DNA from: Pyropia yezoensis
Taxonomy: Eukaryota > Rhodophyta > Bangiophyceae > Bangiales > Bangiaceae
Reading direction: 5' to 3'
Length of the DNA stretch: 64,000 bases
Assembly (NCBI GenBank): GCA_009829735.1
Contig: CM020618.1
Span: 7,521,265-7,585,264 of the forward strand
Of the stretch, positions 55,910-64,000 are shown one piece after another. Each line of letters opens with the position of its first letter. The first letter of the stretch is position 1. The translations under genes were made by a program, and so were the position numbers. Under the pieces are notes generated by a model. It did not search any database and was not told where the DNA came from. It was given only the letters and a program-made list of their open reading frames with translations.

Positions 55910-56272
55910 TGTAGCAATATGGTTGTCCGTATTGTGACCCTAATATCAGGGGGGCTACTTCTAACCCTTATCTTTCAATTTGATAGTTCGTACTGGTCAC
56001 GGTATCTATAAGTTACGTATGACCAGAGGGACTTGCATCTTGGGGTGGAGGGTAGTTAGTAGTGTCTCCGAGGGTTTATAACGAGGGGGCCGGTGGCGAA
56101 TCCACCGCCGGCCAAGGTAGAACAACAAACCCCTCCCATTTGGGCTCCCATCTTGGTCCCGTGGCTTGCGCTCCAAGGACAGCAACCTTGGCCTCCCGGT
56201 GACGTTGGTGCCGATCCCCCTTGGTGAGTGTTCCCTGAGAGTGGACGTGCGACGGATTCCTATTGTGCTACA
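55910..56272 (+). repeat. 5' LTR of copy 2
   Basis: 363 bp, TGTAGCA...TGCTACA, nearly identical to the 5' LTR of copy 1. Confidence 0.93.
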
Positions 56273-56497
56273 TTGGTGGAGCAGCAGGGGACGGGTTTCC
56301 GTCACCCTTGTGGTGACGCCGTCTTCGGCCCTGGCACCCGGATAGGGATCCGGTCCTTTTCTTGTACTCGTGGTGTTGCGACCTGATCGATTGTGTTGAG
56401 CTTTTACCTGTGACTGTGACCTACTGTTACTCTCCCCAATCTACCCCCTCGCTCTCTTATTCGTGGTGGTCGTTGCGTCGGTTGACTGATTGTGACT

Positions 56498-58681
56498 ATG
56501 TCTACCCAAGAGACGGGGAACGTTCAAGATGACGGATCGGCGTCGACGCCGACCCCGGAGGTGACTACGGGAACCGGGATCGGGAACCCGATCGATAACA
56601 TTGAGACGCCAATGCTTTCCGGTGCCGGATCGACGTTTGGCACGGTTCGGACGGCAGGAGGCGGGGGCCCGCCTCAACTGTCGTCGACCGACCTCACTCC
56701 GCCGCCTCCTTCACCAGGGGATTCCCTGATGGCATCATTGGCCCGCATCGAGGCCCGGTTTTCCGGGCTCGACGCCCGTCAAGATCGGACGGAGGACGCA
56801 ATGGCAGTGTTGATGTCAACACGGCACACGACGGGACCCCGTCGTGTTCCTCCCACACCGGTACGGTTCGAACCGGCCGGACTACTTTCGGAGTCCACCA
56901 GGGTCAATCCCGGGGTTGCTACTCCTGGACAACCCCCGGACACAATGGGGTATGGGTCCGACTCGTCGGCAGAGTTGGAACGGAGTCACACGGAGCGATA
57001 CGCTCGGAGCACCCGAAGCGGACTCCGCGGACACGACCCGGCAGATACGTACGCCGGGGGAGAGTCGGTTATTGGGGGAGGGGGTACCCTCTCGCAGTAC
57101 CCCCACGACGAAGGAGGCCCGGCAACTCGGGTTCCCGAGGTGCCGACGCCTGAAGTACCATCTTCAGTGGTGGAAGCTATGACCGCGCAGGTAACTGCGA
57201 GCCTACTGAAGCGGATGGAGTCCGATGAGTTCGCTCATCAACTGGCTAAGCGACTGGATATCCAGGACGCTGACACGGAGATCGTCAACGAGGTCTTCCG
57301 GTCGGTTCTTACTCCGGAACGTTATCGTTTGGAGGACCGCTCTACCACCGTATCGGAATCGATGCGTAATACGTCGCATCGGGCGATCCGCTCTATGCAG
57401 ACCCTTATGAAGGGAGTCCCGATGTTCGGGGGGCCGAACGGACGCCCGTTGGCAGTCATCGGCTTCTTGACTAGCTTCAAGGCAGCCGCAGACAAGGCGC
57501 TCGTTAACGAGGGGCTGGCCCTGGAGATCCTCCCGTTCTTTGTTGATGAACGGGTGCGAGGCATTCTTCGCCAGGCATCCCCGATGTCGGGAATGAGGGT
57601 CGCGGCCACCCCCATGGATTACCGTGGGATATTGAAGGAGCTGCTGAGCAGCTACCTCAGTGAGGACAAGTGCGAGGACCACTATCGGGCCCTTCGCACT
57701 GCCACCGCCCAGTCCTGGGAGGATGAGGAGATGTTTGGACGCCGGATCCAAGAGCTCGACTACGAGCTGGGGAAGCTCCTCGGAGAAGGGGAGCTACGGG
57801 CCATCCTGTTCGCAGGAGTACCCAACTACGTGCGGATATCCGCACGGGGCGCCAACACGGTACGGACGAACTTCAGTCGACTGATGCATATGTGCAAGTC
57901 CCTAGGGGACGCCTACCGGGTTCTACACCCGGAGTGTGCCTTGGCCCCGAAGCCCAAGGGTGAGGGAGGCAAGCCCAGTCTTACCCCGGTACCGAGGCAA
58001 GAGAAGGTGGAACGTAAGGCCGCACCAGTACTGGTGGCGACCGAACATACCCCTATTGGTGAGGGTGACCCTCTAGTCGACCAACAGGGCCACCTGTTGC
58101 TACCGGCGACGCCGGTGATTGATGAACATGGTACGGTAGCGTACAGCGCCCCGGCTGGAACCCAGTTCCAGGTCAACGAAGGAACGGGACGGCGCTTCCC
58201 GTATGTGCGGACTACGGGGTACTCCCCGGTGACGGGTAACCCTCACCAACCCTTGCCAACATGGGCGGTGCGCACGGAGGCACCCCCGCAGATTGCGGGC
58301 CGACCCAACCGGTTGGGGGAGTCCATGTTCCGGTTGACCCAAGGACCCAAGGCCTACCAGGGAGCAGGCACTCGGGCGCCCGAGGGAGGCAACCGTAGCT
58401 ACGGGGCTACCCCGATGCGACCTCAAGGGGGGACCGGCACGTCCGGATGTATGTTGTGTGGGGATCCCCAGCACTGGGTGTCTTCCTGCCCACTCATCCC
58501 CGAGGAGTCTCGGCGGGCAGCGGCGCAACGCAAGGCATCCACCGGGGGGTATCCCCCCCGAGCACCCGGACCCGCACCGGGTAGGCAGCCAGCTCCAGGT
58601 GGAGTTCTGGCCGTCGAGGGGGCACCGCCTCAGCCGGATGTCCCGGCGGACAGCACCCTACCAAGGGCGGGAAACGAGTAA
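56498..58681 (+). CDS. gag: Gag of copy 2
   Basis: 727 residues from ATG at 56498 to TAA at 58679-58681. Same layout as in copy 1, with the zinc knuckle CMLCGDPQHWVSSC near the C-terminus. Few substitutions separate the two copies (for example TVRTAGG for TARTAGG, SPMSGMR for SPMPGMR). No lesion is seen. Confidence 0.93.
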   Translation: MSTQETGNVQDDGSASTPTPEVTTGTGIGNPIDNIETPMLSGAGSTFGTVRTAGGGGPPQLSSTDLTPPPPSPGDSLMASLARIEARFSGLDARQDRTEDAMAVLMSTRHTTGPRRVPPTPVRFEPAGLLSESTRVNPGVATPGQPPDTMGYGSDSSAELERSHTERYARSTRSGLRGHDPADTYAGGESVIGGGGTLSQYPHDEGGPATRVPEVPTPEVPSSVVEAMTAQVTASLLKRMESDEFAHQLAKRLDIQDADTEIVNEVFRSVLTPERYRLEDRSTTVSESMRNTSHRAIRSMQTLMKGVPMFGGPNGRPLAVIGFLTSFKAAADKALVNEGLALEILPFFVDERVRGILRQASPMSGMRVAATPMDYRGILKELLSSYLSEDKCEDHYRALRTATAQSWEDEEMFGRRIQELDYELGKLLGEGELRAILFAGVPNYVRISARGANTVRTNFSRLMHMCKSLGDAYRVLHPECALAPKPKGEGGKPSLTPVPRQEKVERKAAPVLVATEHTPIGEGDPLVDQQGHLLLPATPVIDEHGTVAYSAPAGTQFQVNEGTGRRFPYVRTTGYSPVTGNPHQPLPTWAVRTEAPPQIAGRPNRLGESMFRLTQGPKAYQGAGTRAPEGGNRSYGATPMRPQGGTGTSGCMLCGDPQHWVSSCPLIPEESRRAAAQRKASTGGYPPRAPGPAPGRQPAPGGVLAVEGAPPQPDVPADSTLPRAGNE

Positions 58682-58689
58682 GAGGAAGG

Positions 58690-61600
58690 ATGACCGGGGG
58701 GCGCTGGGGTCACCCAAGCAAGCCACCCCGGAGTACCGCGGGGAAAGCCCCACGGAGAGCGCGGTTGAGCCGACGCCGCATCAACCCCCGGGTACACCTT
58801 CCGGCCCCGACGACACGGCGTCAGGGGATTGATGACCAACCTCCGAGGTTGGGAGGAGAGGACGGGAAGCCCCTTCACGTTGAACCAGACAAGGGCCCTG
58901 TTCAGGATGCCCGAGCTACACCGGATATCGGTGTAGGACATGTGTTGTTTACCTTGGAGAACTTCAAGGTATCAGCCACACTGGGGGTTGACCCCCAGTC
59001 GACACGATCGTACTACCCTGTACTGGACACAGGGGCTGGACCCAACCCTATCCGGAAGGACACCCTCCCGGACAAGTGGCTTCCACGAGTCAGAGTGACT
59101 CGGGGACCCACCATCAAGGACGCGAATGGTCGACTCATTCGTACGACCGCAGCGATGTCGCTGCAGGTTACCATCGGGGATCTCACCACGGAAGTTGACT
59201 TCCTGGTATGTGAAACGCTATCGGTGCCCTGCATACTGGGGTGCACCTTCATCAACGTTCACGTTGATGCAATCCGGCCAGGCCGGAGGACCGTCGAGCT
59301 TCAAGAAGCCGACGGGACGAAGCGAGGACACACGGCTATCGTCAGGGACCTGACGCTACAAGGAAGCCACGTTAACGTGGCTGAGGTGTACGCAAGCGTC
59401 GAGCCGAAGACACTTCGGTTGGCCAAGCGAACTCGCTTTGAGCCGTTGTCAGAGACAGTCCTCCCGGTTAACTGCGACCTCGCAGGCATCTGCAGAGTCC
59501 AGTCCAACCTACGGACGTACAAGCGCCATGGGTTGACCATGGCCAACGGTCTCATAGACCTCCCAGCAGGAGGGTCGTCCCTCCTAGTGATGGCGAACTA
59601 CCGCCGTAAGGCAGTCACCCTCCCGAAGGGAACTATCCTCGGGATTGCCGAACTCTACGAAGGAGATATCCTTACCCCTGATAAGGAAGGTCAAGTGGAA
59701 CCACTTGAAGTACTGGCGGTCGCCGAGACCACCGAGCGACAGCAACCCGATGACGGGAAGCCTACCCCATCGGCGGCGCCGGCGGACCTGCCGCCAAAGG
59801 ACCAAGAGGCCTTGAAGGCACTGGCCGAGGCTGACGTCGACCACCTTCACCCTTCGGTAGCCGAAGGGGTACGACGGATGCTAAGAAAGCATGACGTTAT
59901 GTGGACAGGCGGGGCCTTGGGGACCATTGGGGCAACCCAACATCGTATAGATCTGGTACCAGGCGCACGACCCGCCCGCTCACAACCGCACCGAGCGGGA
60001 CCTATGCAACGAGAGATCGTTGATGGAGAAGTGAAGAGGATGAGTGAAGCCAAGGTGATCCGACCTTCGATGTCGGAATGGGGTGCCCCAGTCGTTATTG
60101 TGCCGAAGAAGGATCAAACCCCTCGGTTTTGCATCGATTATCGACGCCTCAACTTGGTTACCAAGAAGGACTCATACCCTTTACCAAGGATGGATGAATG
60201 CATCGACTCCCTGGGGGAGGCTACGGTGTTTACCACCATCGACTGCAATGCCGGATACTGGCAGATCCCGGTGGCGGACGAGGATATCCCCAAGACGGCA
60301 TTCGTCTGTCACAGTGGAGTGTACGAGTTCCTAAGGATGCCCTTCGGATTGTCCAACGCCCCCGCTACATTCCAGAGGGCTATCGACATCATACTGTCTG
60401 GGGTGAAGTGGCGTAACTGCCTAGTGTACCTCGATGACGTCATCGTCTTCTCGCGTAACATGGATGACCATGTACAACATGTTGACGAGGTACTCACCCT
60501 CTTGAGGAACGCCGGGGTAACCCTGCGTCTGAAGAAGTGCGCCTTCTTCCAACAGACGGTCGAATATCTGGGCCACCAGATAACCCCTGGTAAACTAGGG
60601 GTACTCGAAGCCAATACCCGGGCACTCCGGGATGCCCGGTTCCCTAACACCCAGACGCAGCTCAAGAGCTTCCTGGGAATGTGCAATGTATACCGACGGT
60701 TCGTCAAGGACTTCGCTCGGATAGCTAAACCGTTAACGGTTCTTACGAGCAGTACCTTACCCAAGGTACTCCAACCCCCTTCGCCTAGCGAAGAGGGGGC
60801 ATTCGAGTCGCTGAAGCGAGCCCTACTAGCCCCACCCGTCCTTGCGTTACCGCATAGACGAGGTACCTTCGTCATCGATGTCGATGCGTGTGATACACAA
60901 GTGGGATGCACCCTGTTACAGGGAGAGACGATGATCGGTACCGATAACGTTATCCCGGACCTACGTCCGGTAGGGTACTTCAGCCGGACACTCAACCCGG
61001 CTGAGCGGAACTATAGTGCCACCGAGCGTGAATGCCTCGGAGTTATATGGGCAGTGCAACTGCTCCGTCCATACCTGGAGGGCTCCAGGTTCATCGTGAG
61101 GTCCGACCACGAACCCCTACGATGGCTCCTCAACCTTGGTGACAAGGATTCCGATAGCCATGGGAGGCTAGCCCGATGGAGGCTGAAGATGGCCGAGCAC
61201 GACTACCGCACGGTGTATAAGGCTGGGTCAACCCACCACCTCGGAGACGCGTTGTCTCGACTCGACACCCCGAGCGGGGATACCCGCCCGGTGGACGAGG
61301 ACATCCCGGTAGTACCGGTGTGCATGGTGGGTAATGCTACCCAGGGTATGGCTGACCATACCATGGCACACCTTGCGTGCCCATTGACCCTCGCGGACTT
61401 CCGCGAGGCACAGGCCAACGACGATGACTGTAGACGTCATCGTGCTAACCTCCTGGCCGGTACGGCCGGCATCTTCTCCGAGAACGAAGACGGACTCATA
61501 TACCGGCGGGCACCCGCCGATGGACGACATCAAGTCGTGGTTCCCGTGTCCTTACGGCAAGCCGTCATGAAACGAGAACATGAGAACCCTACAGCCGGAC

Positions 61601-62856
61601 ACCCGGAGGGTTCACGTATGTTCGCAGCAATGGGAAGGTTCTTCTACTGGCCAGCAATGGCCGTCGACGTGGTCGACCACGTACGGGGATGCCACCCCTG
61701 TGCACGTAACCGCATGAGTCTACATAGGCAGGCGTCTGCCATGAAGCTATTCCCACCTGATGGGCCCAACGAGCAAGTCGCTATCGACATACTCGGGCCA
61801 CTTCCGATAACGGAAGAAGGGAACAGGTACATCCTGGTCATGTCTGACCGCTTCACTAAGCTGTCAAGAGCGGCAGCCATCCCGAATGATACGGCATACA
61901 CGATCATGAACGCAGTGGTTGACCACTGGATCAGTGCATACGGAGTCATGAAGCAACTCCTCTCCGATAACGGAGCAAACCTTACGTCGGCATTCTGCAC
62001 TAAGGTCCTGGGCATGTTCGGTATCGAACCACGTCGGGCATCCGACTACCACCCGCAGTCCAACGGGCAGGTGGAGCGGTTCAACCGCACCATCGTCAAG
62101 ATGCTACAGTGCTACGTGGCCGAGCACACGAACACTTGGGACAGGCTTCTGTCCGTACTCACCCTGGCATACAATGCCAGGCCACATCGGAGCACAAACA
62201 TTGCTCCGCTGGAGTGGGTCATGCCACTAGGCGTCGGTAACCTGACGCTGCCACCCGGCAGGTGCACTCGGTATGATACACCGAAGGGCCGACCCGCCGA
62301 ACGTATCCACCTAGCTTGGTTGGCCAAGCTATCGTGGATGATTCCTAAGCTCAAGGGTGCCCTTGACAGAACACAACTTCGGTATAAGAAGAACTTCGAC
62401 GCCCGACTACGGGCGCGCAACGCAACCCTGGTAACAGGTGACTGGGTCTATATCAGACACCAGAAGTTCCGAGGGAACAAGCTTATGCAACCGGTCAAGG
62501 GACCGTACCAGATCCTCCACAGAGATGACCACTCTGTTATCTTACACTCCGATACGGAGATCCAACGCATCAGTATGAATGATGTCACACCTGCTCCGAA
62601 GCCGGAACAGCCTCAGCCGGTACCGGCTGGGTTGCTACATGAAGCTCTTACAACCCACCGGTCGGATGACCCGGTGGGACCGGATGGGATTCCATACCAA
62701 GTAGAGAGCGTGGTCGGACACACCGACCCGGACATACCAGGACCCTGGTACGTCAAGGTTATGTGGGTCGGATACGACTCACCCACCTGGGAACAGGCGG
62801 CGAATATACCCCGCCAACTCCTCATGCCGTACATGAGGCGACGACGCCTACTGTAA
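58690..62856 (+). CDS. pol: Pol polyprotein of copy 2, intact, with chromodomain
   Basis: 1388 residues. Protease: LDTGAG with Asp at residue 113. Reverse transcriptase: FCIDYRRLN, TTIDCNAGYWQI, FGLSNAPATFQ and catalytic YLDD at residue 580. RNase H: FVIDVDAC, SATERECLGV, RSDHEPLRWLL. Integrase: HENPTAGH...CHPCARN zinc finger, then DILGP, SDNGANL and NGQVERFNR for the DDE triad. The C-terminus YQVESVVGH...YVKVMWVGYDSPTWEQAANI fits an integrase chromodomain, which targets insertion to marked chromatin in chromoviruses. Domain order PR-RT-RH-INT is that of Ty3/gypsy. The ATG stands 8 bases after the gag stop. Upstream the pol frame is closed by TAG at 58582-58584. Confidence 0.96.
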   Translation: MTGGRWGHPSKPPRSTAGKAPRRARLSRRRINPRVHLPAPTTRRQGIDDQPPRLGGEDGKPLHVEPDKGPVQDARATPDIGVGHVLFTLENFKVSATLGVDPQSTRSYYPVLDTGAGPNPIRKDTLPDKWLPRVRVTRGPTIKDANGRLIRTTAAMSLQVTIGDLTTEVDFLVCETLSVPCILGCTFINVHVDAIRPGRRTVELQEADGTKRGHTAIVRDLTLQGSHVNVAEVYASVEPKTLRLAKRTRFEPLSETVLPVNCDLAGICRVQSNLRTYKRHGLTMANGLIDLPAGGSSLLVMANYRRKAVTLPKGTILGIAELYEGDILTPDKEGQVEPLEVLAVAETTERQQPDDGKPTPSAAPADLPPKDQEALKALAEADVDHLHPSVAEGVRRMLRKHDVMWTGGALGTIGATQHRIDLVPGARPARSQPHRAGPMQREIVDGEVKRMSEAKVIRPSMSEWGAPVVIVPKKDQTPRFCIDYRRLNLVTKKDSYPLPRMDECIDSLGEATVFTTIDCNAGYWQIPVADEDIPKTAFVCHSGVYEFLRMPFGLSNAPATFQRAIDIILSGVKWRNCLVYLDDVIVFSRNMDDHVQHVDEVLTLLRNAGVTLRLKKCAFFQQTVEYLGHQITPGKLGVLEANTRALRDARFPNTQTQLKSFLGMCNVYRRFVKDFARIAKPLTVLTSSTLPKVLQPPSPSEEGAFESLKRALLAPPVLALPHRRGTFVIDVDACDTQVGCTLLQGETMIGTDNVIPDLRPVGYFSRTLNPAERNYSATERECLGVIWAVQLLRPYLEGSRFIVRSDHEPLRWLLNLGDKDSDSHGRLARWRLKMAEHDYRTVYKAGSTHHLGDALSRLDTPSGDTRPVDEDIPVVPVCMVGNATQGMADHTMAHLACPLTLADFREAQANDDDCRRHRANLLAGTAGIFSENEDGLIYRRAPADGRHQVVVPVSLRQAVMKREHENPTAGHPEGSRMFAAMGRFFYWPAMAVDVVDHVRGCHPCARNRMSLHRQASAMKLFPPDGPNEQVAIDILGPLPITEEGNRYILVMSDRFTKLSRAAAIPNDTAYTIMNAVVDHWISAYGVMKQLLSDNGANLTSAFCTKVLGMFGIEPRRASDYHPQSNGQVERFNRTIVKMLQCYVAEHTNTWDRLLSVLTLAYNARPHRSTNIAPLEWVMPLGVGNLTLPPGRCTRYDTPKGRPAERIHLAWLAKLSWMIPKLKGALDRTQLRYKKNFDARLRARNATLVTGDWVYIRHQKFRGNKLMQPVKGPYQILHRDDHSVILHSDTEIQRISMNDVTPAPKPEQPQPVPAGLLHEALTTHRSDDPVGPDGIPYQVESVVGHTDPDIPGPWYVKVMWVGYDSPTWEQAANIPRQLLMPYMRRRRLL

Positions 62857-62934
62857 CAACCCAACCGACACCGACTTCGGCTGTTGGGGGGTGAGGCTTA
62901 TACCTACTAAGTAGGGTGTGACATGGTTACGGCA

Positions 62935-63030
62935 GACTTAGGTTTCTAAGTCAAATCAGACTTAGGTTTCTAAGTCGAACCAAGCTTAGGTAACTAAGTA
63001 GAGCTAAGCTTAGGTAACTAAGTAAAAACC
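62935..63030 (+). repeat. 24-bp palindromic tandem repeat, 4 units, copy 2
   Basis: Same repeat as in copy 1, with one extra GACTTAGGTTTCTAAGTC-type unit. Confidence 0.85.
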
Positions 63031-63375
63031 TGAACCTTAATAAGTTAACTTAAAGGTAAAGGCTAACTCCGATAATATCGAAGTAACTAGGGAGCTTACA
63101 CGGGAGGATGACCTCCCCAAGCCAAGACACAAAGTGAGGGAGGATAACCTCCCCAAGCATGAACCAACCGGAAGAAGTTGGGCGGGAGGCAAGGCACCAC
63201 TGAGCCAGAAGGGGTACTCCCCAGGGCAGCAAACAGAGGCAAGCAATGCCCCAAGCGGGGGATGAGTTTATACTCACTACTACCCGGCTACCATAAGGGT
63301 TGCCGGGGCCCTCTCCCTCACAAACAAATAGCACTCCTCAGTGGGTAGACCCACTGCCCGAGGGAGGCCACTCAC

Positions 63376-64000
63376 GTGCATGTTGCCCTTGGCACGATGG
63401 AATCCAAAGCCGGAGTCCCATGGAAGGTCTAGGTGATGAACCTGAGCTCTTCGCCCAAGTATTTCAAGTCGGGAGCCAAGTTCGGCTATATCGACGAGTA
63501 CGAGGGTTCGGTGATAGCTGTCACCCTCAACTCGGGAGTGACTGGCGGCAAGAAGGCCGCGGAGGAGAAGGACAAAGCCAAGTCGGCAGCCCCTCCTCGA
63601 CCCCATGTTGATAGCAGAATGTTTCACCTAAGTTGTGGGTTCAAGTGGAGAACCTCTTGGACCAATATAACAAGTTGTGGGATGGCCAATTGGAACTCAT
63701 GAAGGCCACTGCGTACCGGATCGAGTTAAAGCTCGGTGTGGCCCCTATGCGTCAAAAACCGTATAGGGGAGGGCCCCGTTCAAGGGCCCTCGTCAAGGAG
63801 CAAGTTGCTCGCATGGAGGCCCTAAACGTGATTGAGGCCAGCAACACCGAGTGGGCGAGCCCAGTGGTGATCGTCTCCAAACCGGATGGGACACCACGGT
63901 TCTGTATTGACTACCGAAAGCTGAAGGAGAGTACGGTGAAGGATATTTATCCTCTTCCTAGGATTGACGACTGTCTGGGCTCACTGGGGGAGGCAAACGT
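63376..64000 (+). mobile_element. Fragment of a second Ty3/gypsy family
   Basis: Sequence departs from copy 1 at about 63375 and encodes Ty3/gypsy pol of another lineage. From 63615 to the edge one frame is open: RIELKLGVAPMRQKPYRGG, then VARMEALNVIEASNTEWASP, VVIVSKPDGTPRFCIDYRK and IYPLPRIDDCLGSLGEAN, which is the N-terminal half of the RT domain. Before it, an unrelated frame at 63433-63610 (SPKYFKSGAKFGYIDEYEG, EEKDKAKSAAPP) may belong to the same element. No LTR is seen at the junction, so this is an internal fragment joined by recombination, insertion of a truncated copy, or assembly. It continues past the window. Confidence 0.75.

Larger units (their letters stand above)
55910..63375 (+). 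mobile_element. Ty3/gypsy chromovirus copy 2, nested
   Basis: 5' LTR, primer binding site, intact gag and pol, then the palindromic repeat and a 3' region matching copy 1 up to about 63375. There it switches to a different Ty3/gypsy element, and neither antisense ORF nor 3' LTR is present in the window. High similarity to copy 1 points to recent activity of the family. Confidence 0.92.

Overview
Nuclear DNA of a GC-rich eukaryote. Genes carry GT-AG introns (several with GTACGT donors), one promoter has a TATA box, there are Pol III-type tRNA genes, and eukaryotic transposons fill much of the right half. The unicellular-alga-like features are few introns per gene, very GC-rich third codon positions, long Ala/Gly/Pro low-complexity tracts and a cytosolic-looking alpha-amylase. 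These would suit a bangiophyte red alga such as the Porphyra/Pyropia type, but that assignment is inference from style only; another GC-rich alga or protist is possible. One assembly gap of 500 N lies at 43650-44149.

Left part (1-19.2 kb), host genes. An F-box/LRR-like gene (minus strand, 2519-1548) is divergently arranged with a four-exon gene for nuclear actin-related protein 4 (ARP4/BAF53 type, 3026-5924). The two smallest ARP4 exons (58 and 36 coding bases) were found by splice-site and motif matching. A two-exon GH13 alpha-amylase (8869-10637) has all catalytic residues and no signal peptide. A damaged gene at 16.5-19.2 kb encodes a degenerate P-loop NTPase domain, a PD-(D/E)XK nuclease domain and two AT-hooks.

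Middle (11-35 kb), a field of DNA transposon remnants in otherwise weakly coding DNA. It holds a complete 519-bp hAT-type non-autonomous element with an 8-bp target duplication plus a truncated relative, a 1283-bp element with terminal inverted repeats flanked by TA, and a 748-bp PIF/Harbinger-type element flanked by TTA. It also holds a fragment of a PIF/Harbinger transposase and two 117-bp MITEs of one family in opposite orientation. Several broken or uncharacterised reading frames lie between them.

Right part (35-64 kb). A Pro/Ala-rich open frame of 819 codons is followed by a tRNA-Ile(AAT) gene. Immediately downstream begins a non-LTR retrotransposon with tandem 158-bp units at its 5' side, an ORF1 with an RRM-like segment, and an ORF2 with zinc fingers and reverse transcriptase that runs into the gap. 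After the gap come three copies of one Ty3/gypsy chromovirus family: the 3' end of copy 0, copy 1 (pol broken by one TGA), and copy 2 (gag and pol both open) inserted in the LTR at the end of copy 1. Copy 1, and what remains of copy 0, carry an unusual long antisense reading frame between pol and the 3' LTR. The window ends in a fragment of a second Ty3/gypsy family.
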